DNA of 19,974 nt from Chloroflexota bacterium (GTDB lineage: Bacteria; Chloroflexota; Dehalococcoidia; GIF9; UBA5629): the NCBI GenBank assembly GCA_026389675.1, contig JAPLHJ010000075.1, forward strand, positions 1 to 19,974. Reading direction: 5' to 3'. The stretch's first letter is position 1; each line of letters begins with the position of its first letter. Of the stretch, positions 8,201 to 15,206 are shown piece after piece. Both the position numbers and the translations under genes were made by a program. The notes under the pieces were generated by a model, which made no database searches, was not told the origin of the DNA, and saw nothing but the letters and a program-made list of their open reading frames with translations.

Positions 8201-8441
8201 GGGGAATGCCACCTCCGTGACCACGAACTCCGCCACGCTGAATGGCACTCTGACAAACCTTGGTGCCACCGACAATGTCAGCGTTTCCTTCCAGTATGGA
8301 ACAGTTCAAGGGGGGCCGTATCCCAACTCTACTACGCCCCAGGGCATGACATCGCCCGGCCCGTTCACGGCCAATCTGACTGTCTTGAGCGGCAATACTA
8401 CCTACTACTTCAGGGCAGCGGGGTTTACTCGGCAACGGTAA
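5298..8441 (+). CDS. giant secreted Gly-rich/FN3-repeat surface protein, N-terminal piece
   Basis: This 1047-codon frame is the front of one gene that continues to 12767. A signal peptide (hydrophobic WVAISLIAILASLLYPAAP, likely cut after VYA at about residue 49) shows export. Residues 55-200 form a beta-rich domain with SVGDEVFIIQMLGAGAG. Residues 210-545 are dominated by GGxGG sequence, interrupted by hydrophobic strands (FFRATGTVTV, GIIIIYARSIV, TVWLAAANISI, AIRLDYATL). Residues 560-662 resemble a jelly-roll module (YMQWRSTLSS), and FN3-like repeats of about 98 residues start near 665. Such architectures are typical of bacterial adhesion or cell-surface proteins; the ligand is unknown. Two starts are possible. 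ATG 5298 has no clear ribosome site, while GTG 5358 has AGGGA 8 bases upstream and gives a more usual signal peptide. The frame ends in mid-repeat at a lesion near 8424. Confidence 0.85.
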   Translation: MKVKAYISRVWGCRAHREKTVKSHGMTWVAISLIAILASLLYPAAPVYAGSSQTWTTEADFEAGVLNQVDTSSNPGAVLLATHVDTGTGASGSLVVNGTRTVDDRKAAISQTSPSGGNIIYASTASGPFSVGDEVFIIQMLGAGAGKWETKNIQSVSAAQIALTSNLANTYSAGGGSAAQVITVHQYENVTVNNGGLLTCDAWNGSTGSVVFFRATGTVTVASGGRISVSGKGFGGGGGGSGGNGAGGSGGHRGGNDGGSSGTGGAGGAGGTSSDHLVGFPGGDGGAQGDAGYNGSGTTGSGPGGGASDTGGANDSTASLSMMQMGGGGGGGSSGAGGYGAGGGAGGGANHWGILSPPYPMPSAGQDGARGGNPGQGGQGGTGAGIIIIYARSIVSSQPSFMIANGGNGTGGGSGAQGGGGGSGGSGAAGCNLDDASGFGGSGGRGGGGNGRDGGGGGNGGAAGGGGTVWLAAANISIPGNGVLAVGGSGGSGGSGGSGGPGGSGGSGGCWNGGTCYNGDSGGSGDPGSMGSTGGAGGWGAIRLDYATLTGWTNPGPGYTSGLYDSGGTIASDVLDTIYANTTWVDLVWQETIPSSTDITFEARASNTAFNKGDAAPAWTSVGGSSPVTSGLPIGRYMQWRSTLSSTNSFNSPILHQVTVDYSNVPLVDTGSATSIGQSSATLNGNLTSLDPAPSVMVSFEYGTVYGSYPSETTPQPMSAPGAFQAPISGLLNYTTYHYRAKATSTQWGTGYGQDTTFDTSGPPVISTVAADSIGTTSARLNGAVNYYPSTFMDGYFTWGTDPADLDTQTATQPNVQTGFSQTIYGLSPGTTYYFQAWGQDDIGTYAGSILSFTTQGSLPSPSVSTSGATSVTSSSAKLNGSLSDLNGAGEVNVYFQYGTTDGGPYPNSTTAQPYDMPGTFTAHLTGLSAYTTYYFRAVGDGIGEGAGIGYGNEMSFTTSGIPPSVSTGNATSVTTNSATLNGTLTNLGATDNVSVSFQYGTVQGGPYPNSTTPQGMTSPGPFTANLTVLSGNTTYYFRAAGFTRQR

Positions 8442-11400
8442 ACGGCACTCTGATAAATCTTGGCACGGCTGGCACAGTGAATGCGTCCTTCCAGTACGGG
8501 ACAACGCACGGTGGGCCATATCCCAACTCCACTTCACCACAGGCCATGACGTCCCCCGGGCCCTTTACAACCAGTCTGACCGGACTGGGCGCCAACACCA
8601 CCTATTATTATCGTGCCGGCGGAGACGGCGGAGCGCATGGAGCCAGCTATGGGAATGAGATGAGCTTCACCACATCACCGATCCCACCCACGGTCTCCAC
8701 AGGGAGTGCCACGCTCGTAACATCGAACTCGGCGACGTTAAACGGCGCCCTGTCCAATCCGGGCACGGCAACTACCGTAAATGTGTACTTCCAATACGGG
8801 ACGGCACATGGCGGCCCGTATCCCAACTCAACACCTCTCCAGGCAATGACGTCCCGGGGTCCCTTCTCGGCCACACTGACCGGGCTGTCAGCCAATACAA
8901 CATACTATTACCGGGCAGCTGGCAATGCGGGTGCGCAGGGGTCCAGCTATGGAAATGAGGTAAGCTTCACGACATTGCCAATTCCACCTTCGGTATCCAC
9001 TGCAGGCGCCACCGGCATAACGTCGAGCTCTGCCATTTTAAACGGCCAGGTAACAGCTATGGGAACTGCCCCTACGGTTCGCGCCTCCTTCCTGTGGGGA
9101 ACGGACCAGGCCAACCTGAATAATGAAACGGCGACACAAACGCTGGCTGCGCCGCTTGGATTCAACGCAGCCTTGAGCGGATTGACTGCCGATACCACCT
9201 ACTACTTTCAGGCCAAGGCAAACGGCGGAGCGGCAGGCACAGGCTACGGGGCGATCATGGCATTTACCACGTTCGACATCCCTCCTGCGGTATCTACGAA
9301 TGGGGCCACAGGCGTAATGGCAAATTCGGCTATGCTGAATGGCACACTACAATCGTTGGGGACCGCCCCCGCGGTAAATGTCTCATTCCAGTATGGAACT
9401 GCTTCGGGAGTCTACAGCGCGGAAACTGCCACACAATCGAGGACTTCAACCGGCGGTTTCAACATCACCGCCGGGGGGCTGGCAGCGGCCACTACCTACT
9501 ATTTCAGGGCCAAAGCCGATGGAGGAGTGCATGGTATCAGCTTCGGCACTGAGGAAGTGTTCACCACCTCCAGTATCCCTCCCTCGGTCACGACGGACAA
9601 TACCAGCAATTTGACAACCATATCAGCCGCGCTTAACGGCACGCTGATTTCGCCTGGCAGCGCAACAACTGTCCAGGTGTCTTTCCAGTACGGCACCACT
9701 CAGAACGGCCCGTATACGAATGTATCGGTGGTGCAGGCAAAGACGGCCGCAGGGACATTCCAGATCCCTGTGACCGGTTTGACGCCCGCTACCACATATT
9801 ATTACCGGGCCAAAGCCGATGGTGGCACGAACGGCACAGGTTACGGGGCGGAGAAATCCTTCTGCACGGGGATGTTCACGCCGTACGTAGTGACTGCCCC
9901 GGCTACTGACCAAACTGATAACTCGGCTACCTTGAACGGCGACCTTTCCCTGATGGGATCCGCTACGACGGTAAATGTGTCATTCGTGTACGGCACAGTG
10001 CACGGAGGACCCTATCCCAATGCCACAACACCCCAGGCCATGACGGCAACCGGGCCCTTCCAGGCAGCAGTTTCTGGCCTGACCCCGGGTGTTACATATT
10101 ATTTTAGGGCCAGGGGTGATGGCGGCGTGTACGGCATAATGAACGGGGACGAGATGTCATTTACAACCTCCAGACATCCGCCACTTGTTTCCACTTTGGC
10201 TGCCTCTGGCACAACAAGCGAAAATGCAACGCTGAATGGCAGCCTGGTCACTAAAGGAGACGCTACAACAGTAACAGTATCGTTTGTATGGGGAAAACAA
10301 GCTGGCGGGCCTTACACTGACACAACACCGCAACAGGCCATGGCAGGTGCCGGCCCATTCAATGCTGTGATAACCGGCTTGACCGGCAACACCACCTATT
10401 ATTTCAGGGCCAGGGGAATTGGAGGAACCGTCGGTGGCAGTTATGGAGTGGAATGCCATTTCACGACCCCCCAGGTTCCGCCCAGTGTTGCCACAGATCC
10501 CGCAACCAATGTTACGCCAGCCTCAGCCACGATGCGGGGGTTCCTGGACTCGTTGGGTACTGCCCCGACGGTCAACACCCGGTTTGAGTGGGACGTGACG
10601 AAAGGGGGCCCGTACCTGAATACGACTCCTCTTCATGCCATGGGCTCACGGGGTTACTTCCAGGCAAATATCATCAGCCTATCGCCCTTGACGACCTACT
10701 ATTTCCGGGCGATGGCGGACGGCGGGCAAGGCAGCGTTGTAGGAGATGAGTTTAATTTCACTACGGGGGCTACTCCCCCGTCAGTATCAACAGGTGGCGC
10801 AACGGCAGTGTTAGCCGACTCGGCTACTCTCAATGCTACACTGCACTCACTCGGGACCGCGACCGCGGTCAATGTTGCTTTCCAGTACGGCACCCGTTCC
10901 GGGGTTTACACCGAACAAACCGCTTCCCAGTACTCAGGTTGATTTCTCGGCTAATCTTGTCGGCCTTCAACCTCACACCACATACTATTACCGCGCGATA
11001 GCCAATGGTGGTGAGAACGGCTCCGGCTATGGTCTGGAGCATTCTTTCACTACCGGTTTCCTTCCGCCAAAGGCCACCACCGACGATGTTAGTGAAAAGG
11101 ATACTGACACCGCAATGTTGAACGGCAATCTGGATGACCTGGGATCCTCCACTACCGTGATGGTCTCCTTCTGCTACGGGACGACGCCGGGCGGCCCTTA
11201 TCCTCAATTCACTGCGCCCGGGTCAATGACCCACACTGGAACATTCAACGCCGGGCTCACCGGCCTGTCGCCTTTCACTACCTACTACTACAAGGCCGTG
11301 GCAGACGGCGGACTTAACGGGACAGGCTACGGCGCTGAGAAGAGCTTTACTACGAACCGTTTGCCCCCGGTGGTCGAGACCGAAGGCGCCAATGACATCA

Positions 11401-12246
11401 CGACCAACGCCGCTACCCTTAACGGGGATCTGTATTTGATGGGCACGGCTCCGATAGCGGGCGTGTACTTCCAGTGGGGCGCCGCAAAGGGTGGCCCTTA
11501 CCCTAACCCAACGCCATCAGAGAATATGAGCAACCCGGGGCCTTTCCTGGCCCGCCTGACCGGCCTGACTCCTCACACCACCTACTACTACCAGGCCGTT
11601 GCGAACGGAGACGGCCCCGCTTACGGCGATGAGCAGGTCTTTACTGTGGGCTCCTTTCCACCGTCAGTGATAACCAATACCGCCAGCGGAATTGCTACCG
11701 GCTCAGCCACACTCAACGGCGACCTGCGTTTTCGGGGATCGGCAACTATGGTCAACGTATCGTATGAGTGGGGCACCAAGCAGGGAGGCCCTTACACGAA
11801 CAAGACTCCACCGCAGGCCACGGCAGCCACAGGGGCCTACCATGCCAATATATCCAGCCTGTCGCCCTTTACCGCTTACTACTTCAGGGCAAAAGCGGAA
11901 GGTGGGATATATGGGGCAAGCCATGGCCAGGAAATGAGTTTTATTACTTCCAACGTTCCGCCGGCGGTGGCCACTGGCAACGCCACAAATATTACGACAA
12001 ACACAGCCAGGTTGAATGGAGGCCTGTCGTCACTGGGATCTGCTGCGCTGGTCAATGTCTCCTTCCAGTGGGGTACTTCGCCTGCTTCGTACACCCATGA
12101 AACCGCGGCACAGGCCATGACGGTGGCCGGCAGCTTCTGGGCGGACCTGGCGGGGCTTTCCCAGGGTACGACCTACTATTTCAGGGCAAGGGCTGTTGGC
12201 AACGCCACCACAATCTACGGAGTTGAACAAAACTTTACTACACTTA
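7290..12246 (+). repeat. tandem array of about 17 FN3-like repeats (about 300 bp each)
   Basis: Each unit follows the plan VSTxxATxxTxxSATLNGTL, VxVSFQYGT, PYPNST, GPF, LTGLxxxTTYYFRAxADGG, YGxExSFTTxxIPP. Most units are of the GGPYPNST type. Two carry SGVY in that place and two carry a WGTD variant. The units have diverged at the DNA level but the TACTATTTCAGGGC-like segment recurs in nearly every one. The fourth and fifth units are fused by a deletion, and the thirteenth contains an extra base. The pattern suggests growth by unequal recombination. Confidence 0.85.
8477..10942 (+). CDS. giant FN3-repeat surface protein, central piece in a shifted frame
   Basis: The frame encodes about nine FN3-like repeats that directly continue those of the piece ending at 8441, but one reading frame away. 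Its first codon is GTG in the middle of a beta strand (VNASFQYGT), with no ribosome site and no signal peptide, and homologous sequence already begins upstream at about 8429 (SATVNGTL). It is therefore not an independent gene. At the left border the end of one repeat and the beginning of the next, about 35 residues or 100 bp by comparison with neighbouring repeats, are missing. At the right border it stops at TGA 10940-10942 within a repeat. Alternating units such as SGVYSAETATQ and GGPYPNSTPLQAM are visible. Translation of this part needs frameshifting, or the sequence holds errors, or the gene is decayed. Confidence 0.7.
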   Translation: MNASFQYGTTHGGPYPNSTSPQAMTSPGPFTTSLTGLGANTTYYYRAGGDGGAHGASYGNEMSFTTSPIPPTVSTGSATLVTSNSATLNGALSNPGTATTVNVYFQYGTAHGGPYPNSTPLQAMTSRGPFSATLTGLSANTTYYYRAAGNAGAQGSSYGNEVSFTTLPIPPSVSTAGATGITSSSAILNGQVTAMGTAPTVRASFLWGTDQANLNNETATQTLAAPLGFNAALSGLTADTTYYFQAKANGGAAGTGYGAIMAFTTFDIPPAVSTNGATGVMANSAMLNGTLQSLGTAPAVNVSFQYGTASGVYSAETATQSRTSTGGFNITAGGLAAATTYYFRAKADGGVHGISFGTEEVFTTSSIPPSVTTDNTSNLTTISAALNGTLISPGSATTVQVSFQYGTTQNGPYTNVSVVQAKTAAGTFQIPVTGLTPATTYYYRAKADGGTNGTGYGAEKSFCTGMFTPYVVTAPATDQTDNSATLNGDLSLMGSATTVNVSFVYGTVHGGPYPNATTPQAMTATGPFQAAVSGLTPGVTYYFRARGDGGVYGIMNGDEMSFTTSRHPPLVSTLAASGTTSENATLNGSLVTKGDATTVTVSFVWGKQAGGPYTDTTPQQAMAGAGPFNAVITGLTGNTTYYFRARGIGGTVGGSYGVECHFTTPQVPPSVATDPATNVTPASATMRGFLDSLGTAPTVNTRFEWDVTKGGPYLNTTPLHAMGSRGYFQANIISLSPLTTYYFRAMADGGQGSVVGDEFNFTTGATPPSVSTGGATAVLADSATLNATLHSLGTATAVNVAFQYGTRSGVYTEQTASQYSG

Positions 12247-12767
12247 ATCCCGTTCCACCGCCTCCACCGCCACCGCCGCCGCCGCCTCCTCCTCCAACTC
12301 CACCAAACCCATTGATAGGTACGGGTACGCCGACATCACACGGCTCTTCTGTGCCTGGCATCGCATCAACGACGCAACCGGTGTCTCTTCCCATTATCAT
12401 AGTTCAAAGCGCCTCGCTATCCTCATCTAAAGTATCACCCGGAACACCTGTAACGGTAACCGCCAATGTCTCAAACAGGGGGACTGTCAATGGTTCAACC
12501 AGCCTAAAGCTATATGTCAATGGCGAGGAAGATTCCAGCCGGGGCGTCACGGTGGAAAGCGGCGGCAACAGGGCGGTTTATTTCACCGTAACCAGGAGCC
12601 AACCGGGGACCTATAGTGTTTACATAGGTGGTGTAGAGGCTGGAAGCTTCGTGGTGGCTGAGTACATTTCCCCTGATACCATCCTGCTTACCAGCCTTCT
12701 CCTTATCCTCGCTTCGTTGGTACTCGCACTTATCTATGTGTGGAGAAAGAGGCGGCAGGAGTATTGA
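10833..12767 (+). CDS. giant FN3-repeat surface protein, C-terminal piece with CARDB-like domain and membrane anchor
   Basis: Sequence homologous to the rest of the protein starts at Asp37 of this frame (codon at 10941, DFSANLVGLQPHTTYYYR); the preceding 36 codons are an out-of-frame reading of the previous piece. After about four and a half FN3-like repeats comes a hinge of 13 consecutive prolines and then TPPNP. A CARDB-like beta domain follows (VSPGTPVTVTANVSNRGTVNG and onward to SYSVYIGG-type strands). The end is a single membrane helix (ILLTSLLLILASLVLALIYVW) and a basic tail RKRRQEY. This arrangement fixes the protein to the outer face of a cytoplasmic membrane with the repeats projecting outward. 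The frame is the same as that of the first piece, so the two lesions together restore phase. The extra T at 10939 or 10940 is the likely cause of the right-hand break. Confidence 0.75.
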   Translation: MLHCTHSGPRPRSMLLSSTAPVPGFTPNKPLPSTQVDFSANLVGLQPHTTYYYRAIANGGENGSGYGLEHSFTTGFLPPKATTDDVSEKDTDTAMLNGNLDDLGSSTTVMVSFCYGTTPGGPYPQFTAPGSMTHTGTFNAGLTGLSPFTTYYYKAVADGGLNGTGYGAEKSFTTNRLPPVVETEGANDITTNAATLNGDLYLMGTAPIAGVYFQWGAAKGGPYPNPTPSENMSNPGPFLARLTGLTPHTTYYYQAVANGDGPAYGDEQVFTVGSFPPSVITNTASGIATGSATLNGDLRFRGSATMVNVSYEWGTKQGGPYTNKTPPQATAATGAYHANISSLSPFTAYYFRAKAEGGIYGASHGQEMSFITSNVPPAVATGNATNITTNTARLNGGLSSLGSAALVNVSFQWGTSPASYTHETAAQAMTVAGSFWADLAGLSQGTTYYFRARAVGNATTIYGVEQNFTTLNPVPPPPPPPPPPPPPPTPPNPLIGTGTPTSHGSSVPGIASTTQPVSLPIIIVQSASLSSSKVSPGTPVTVTANVSNRGTVNGSTSLKLYVNGEEDSSRGVTVESGGNRAVYFTVTRSQPGTYSVYIGGVEAGSFVVAEYISPDTILLTSLLLILASLVLALIYVWRKRRQEY

Positions 12768-13112
12768 TGTGATAGCTAATGCGCATCAATTGGACTGAAA
12801 TCCTGAAACCAGATGCTTTAGGAATTACAGCAGGATTAAGTTGCCTTCAGCGAAACGGGCATCTGGTCGGCACTGATGCCACGCTGTCCCAATGCAAATC
12901 TTTCTGTTTACATTACACTTTATTACATGGCCAATAGGGCTGACAGTGATGCCGTTTCAGTTACTCTTAGTTTTTACTTCAGTTACTGTGAAATGCAATG
13001 AGCAATTGCTGGAGCGCTGGAATAAGCTTTTGGCGCTCAAACAGAAGTTCGGGAACCGTCCAGTATCCCCCACCATGCAATCAGGTGATATTATGGCCGT
13101 CACACCAATCAG
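12768..13112. other. intergenic region with hairpins and inverted-repeat arm
   Basis: No convincing gene is seen between the giant gene and the toxin gene, which converge here. It holds an inverted pair CCAGATGC/GCATCTGG (12809-12816 and 12859-12866), a hairpin GAGCGC/GCGCTC (12012-type stem at 13012-13017 and 13033-13038), and then the right arm of the 20-bp repeat. No good T-run terminator is found. Confidence 0.5.
13044..13063 (-). repeat. right arm of a 20-bp perfect inverted repeat
   Basis: GAAGTTCGGGAACCGTCCAG is the exact reverse complement of 4968-4987. It directly follows the 13012-13038 hairpin and lies 50 bases from the 3' end of the toxin gene. Confidence 0.8.
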
Positions 13113-13505
13113 TTATCCTATAATCTGGGCATTATTTTCGAAAAATCGGGCAATTGTTGCCTTATCTATTTTTCCTTCCGCCGTACGAAGAACGATCTCC
13201 TCTAAATCATTCTCATCCGCATGAATGTCTATTCCATTGATCATGAGAAAAACAATTGATGCCACAGCGCCTGTGCGCTTGTTGCCGTCAATGAATGGAT
13301 GATTCCGAATGATGTGGAAAAGATAGGCAGCTGCCATTTCGTAAATATCAGTATGGAGATAATTCCCATCAAAAGTTGCAGAAGGCATGGCGACGGTGGA
13401 CTTCAGTATTCCAATGTCGCCAATGCCGGGGCGACCACCATACCGTTTAATCTGGTCATGATGAATTTCTATAACCTCGTCAAGTCCCAGAAAAACAGGC
13501 TCCAT
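13113..13505 (-). CDS. doc: Doc/Fic-type toxin of a type II toxin-antitoxin pair
   Basis: The 130-residue protein carries the Fic/Doc signature HPFIDGNKRTG, with the catalytic His near residue 69 and the phosphate-binding GNKR. The N-terminal EVIEIHHDQIKRYGG and GILKSTVAMPSATF are typical of death-on-curing proteins. Doc of phage P1 phosphorylates elongation factor Tu and stops translation; other Fic proteins add AMP, so the exact reaction here is inferred. The ATG at 13505 overlaps the TGA of the antitoxin gene (TGATG), which points to coupled translation; a TTG one codon earlier is less likely. Length and motif are intact, so the toxin looks functional. Confidence 0.92.
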   Translation of the reverse strand: MEPVFLGLDEVIEIHHDQIKRYGGRPGIGDIGILKSTVAMPSATFDGNYLHTDIYEMAAAYLFHIIRNHPFIDGNKRTGAVASIVFLMINGIDIHADENDLEEIVLRTAEGKIDKATIARFFENNAQIIG

Positions 13506-13732
13506 CAATGTGCGAGCCTATTCAGCGTACGCCCATACCTGGCATTGGTTTTTTCAAGCGCATCCTTAAACTGGCGTCTCCGTTTTTCATCTCTTACCGG
13601 TGTGATCAGCAGCAATGAACCGTCCGTCGAAATCTCCAGCGGTGTTTCGCTATCTATGTTTAGAAGCTCAATAACGCCTTTGTCTAAAACAAGAGCCAGA
13701 CTATTACCGTGCCTGGTAAGTTTTTTAAGCAT
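13505..13732 (-). CDS. AbrB/MazE-type antitoxin of the Doc toxin
   Basis: This 75-residue protein begins KKLTRHGNSLALVLDKGVIELLNID, the swapped-hairpin AbrB/MazE DNA-binding fold, followed by PLEISTDGSLLLITPV. Its C-terminal 30 residues are charged (DEKRRRQFKDALEKTNARYG) and are the likely toxin-binding tail. AbrB-type antitoxins paired with Doc toxins are a known arrangement, alternative to Phd-Doc. The ATG at 13732 follows GGGGG at a good distance. A strong promoter and an overlapping palindrome lie just upstream, which fits repression of the operon by the antitoxin or by the complex. Confidence 0.88.
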   Translation of the reverse strand: MLKKLTRHGNSLALVLDKGVIELLNIDSETPLEISTDGSLLLITPVRDEKRRRQFKDALEKTNARYGRTLNRLAH

Positions 13733-13750
13733 AATTCATGCCCCCGTAGA

Positions 13751-13798
13751 GTTACTACTTTGTTATGACATTGTAATAACTTAGTGTAATTTTGTCAA
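13751..13798 (-). promoter_or_regulatory. toxin-antitoxin promoter with operator-like palindrome
   Basis: On the minus strand TTGACA (13793-13798) and TACAAT (13770-13775) are separated by exactly 17 bases, close to the ideal promoter. An imperfect palindrome GTTATTAC/GTAGTAAC (arms 13773-13780 and 13751-13758, 7 of 8 pairs) overlaps the -10 box and the likely start of transcription. It is a plausible binding site for the AbrB-type antitoxin. Confidence 0.7.
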
Positions 13799-13842
13799 TT
13801 CAATTTGAAGTTAAAAACTCTTGTGTATGTGGCAACCATAAC

Positions 13843-15006
13843 CTACATAGATTTACCGCGGGCGCTGACAGGCCAGACCACTTCGACCTTCTCATTGCGA
13901 ACGCCAACGTACCAGTCGTGGACATTGCAGGTCGGGTCGCAATGACCGGGGACCAGGCGCAGTTTATCCCCGACCTTCAGTGCGCCGTTTGGATCTATGA
14001 TCACACCATGCTCGTCCGCCGCTCCCAGGTACGTCAGGTCCGTACGGCCGAAGACAACCGGCAAACCCGAGTCCATCGACTGCACCTTCAACCCTGCGTC
14101 GCAGATCGCCACGTCCGGCTTTTTATGACTGATTATCATTGTCAATATGAATAATGCATTCTCCCACTCCCCCTGGTCGATTTGCTTGCCGTCCTTGTCG
14201 AGGTCGAGCCCATAGTCGTGATCCATGAAGGCATAGGAGCCGCACTGCAGTTCGTTGTAGACCCCGGAATTGCCCTCGAAATAGTAGCTGCCGGTGCCGG
14301 CGCCGCCGACGATGTCGCACGTCAGTCCCTCTTTCTTCAGCGCCTCCTTAGCATCCCGTGCTTTAGCAACTGCGACATCAGTCCACGTCTTGCGGTCTTC
14401 GTATTTGCGGAGGTGCTGCGCCATGCCCTGATAGGCCTGGATGCCCGAGAATTTCAGCCCTGGCGCCGCATCGATGGCTTTGGCAATCTCCACTACCTCG
14501 GGGATGGTCGACACGCCTGCCAGACTGGTGCCGCAATCAATTTCCACGAGGCATTCGAGCTTTGTGCCATGTTTCTGCGCCGCCTCAGAGAGGTCAGCTG
14601 CGTTGGCCATATCGTCCACGATGACGATGGTACGCGTGCCGAATTTCGGAATGCGGGCCAGGCGATCGATTTTGGCGAGGTCACGAATTTCATTCGTCAC
14701 CAGGATGTCCTTAATTCCACCGCGGGCGAAGACCTCCGCCTCCGCAACTTTCTGACAACAGATACCGCAAGCATTGCCGAGCTTCATCTGCAGTTTCGCC
14801 ACGTCTACGGATCGATGCATCTTGCCATGTACACGATGACGCACGCCCATTTCCTTCATCAGCTTGCCCATTTTCACTATGTTGCGTTCCAGCGCGTCGA
14901 TGTCCAGGATCAGGCAGGGCGTTTGGATTTCGGCTGCAGTCATACCTGGAAGAGCGGGCACGTCGTAACCGACGTCGAGCCCTTTGAGATTCTCCGGTTT
15001 ATTCAT
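13843..15006 (-). CDS. PLP-dependent D-threonine aldolase/3-hydroxy-D-aspartate aldolase family enzyme
   Basis: The 387-residue protein belongs to the alanine racemase-fold group that includes D-threonine aldolase, D-serine dehydratase and 3-hydroxy-D-aspartate aldolase (BhcC). The N-terminal barrel starts with TPCLILDIDALERNI. The PLP lysine is probably Lys62 in RVHGKMHRSVD. Later motifs are VEIDCGTSLAGV, GGAGTGSYYFEG and the C-terminal metal site PGHCDPTCNVHDWYVG (His355, Asp357). Family members split beta-hydroxy D-amino acids to glycine and an aldehyde (glyoxylate for BhcC), or dehydrate them. The HCDPT form of the metal site is closer to the aldolases, but substrate is inferred. The start is supported by GGAGGG a few bases before the ATG. 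No partner genes of a beta-hydroxyaspartate pathway are seen nearby, so it may serve in breakdown of D-amino acids. Confidence 0.88.
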   Translation of the reverse strand: MNKPENLKGLDVGYDVPALPGMTAAEIQTPCLILDIDALERNIVKMGKLMKEMGVRHRVHGKMHRSVDVAKLQMKLGNACGICCQKVAEAEVFARGGIKDILVTNEIRDLAKIDRLARIPKFGTRTIVIVDDMANAADLSEAAQKHGTKLECLVEIDCGTSLAGVSTIPEVVEIAKAIDAAPGLKFSGIQAYQGMAQHLRKYEDRKTWTDVAVAKARDAKEALKKEGLTCDIVGGAGTGSYYFEGNSGVYNELQCGSYAFMDHDYGLDLDKDGKQIDQGEWENALFILTMIISHKKPDVAICDAGLKVQSMDSGLPVVFGRTDLTYLGAADEHGVIIDPNGALKVGDKLRLVPGHCDPTCNVHDWYVGVRNEKVEVVWPVSARGKSM

Positions 15007-15056
15007 TTATCTTCCCTCCTTTCCCCAAAACCTGGATATAAACGACGGATAATTTT

Positions 15057-15085
15057 ACTATCTTAAAAGGAAAATTTCATTTCAA
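15057..15085 (-). promoter_or_regulatory. possible promoter of the aldolase gene
   Basis: TTGAAA (15080-15085) and GATAGT (15057-15062) on the minus strand are 17 bases apart, about 50 bases before the ATG. Both boxes are partial matches, so it is a moderate candidate. Confidence 0.35.
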
Positions 15086-15130
15086 CCGGATTTTAGTCCA
15101 ATCTACCGCAGAATTACACCAATGAAAATT

Positions 15131-15161
15131 AAAAGCTAAAATCCATAGGATTTTAGCTTTT
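15131..15161. terminator. bidirectional hairpin terminator
   Basis: A perfect 14-bp stem, AAAAGCTAAAATCC (15131-15144) with GGATTTTAGCTTTT (15148-15161), closes a 3-base loop, and T-rich sequence follows on both strands. It lies behind the small secreted protein gene on the minus strand. It is a second copy of the hairpin at 4720-4748. Confidence 0.7.
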
Positions 15162-15175
15162 GTATTTAATCGGTT

Positions 15176-15206
15176 AGTGGAGTTTGGTTTTTTAGAACCC
15201 GCCACT
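15176..15206. repeat. hairpin related to the repeat at 4760-4792
   Basis: AGTGG (15176-15180) pairs with CCACT (15202-15206) and inner GGTT pairs with AACC, giving an imperfect stem. On the minus strand it shares GGCGGGTT and AACTCC at the same spacing with the 4760-4792 element, but the orientation relative to the neighbouring AGCTAAAAT hairpin is the reverse of that copy. Confidence 0.45.

Noticed and set aside
8477..10942. Central FN3 piece as an independent gene
   Set aside because: It begins inside a beta strand, lacks a start signal and export signal, and exactly continues the repeats of the preceding piece.
4932..13078. CCCACCATG on both outer sides of the 20-bp inverted repeat as a target-site duplication
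   Set aside because: It lies 19 bases from the left arm but only about 6 from the right arm, so it does not abut both ends, and a 9-base match can occur by chance.
12892..13224. Plus-strand 110-codon frame between the giant gene and the toxin gene
   Set aside because: It runs over the 3' end of the doc gene in antisense, has no ribosome site and no recognisable motif.
14182..15066. Plus-strand 294-codon frame opposite the aldolase gene
   Set aside because: It has no domain pattern and mirrors the codon structure of a well-recognised enzyme on the other strand.
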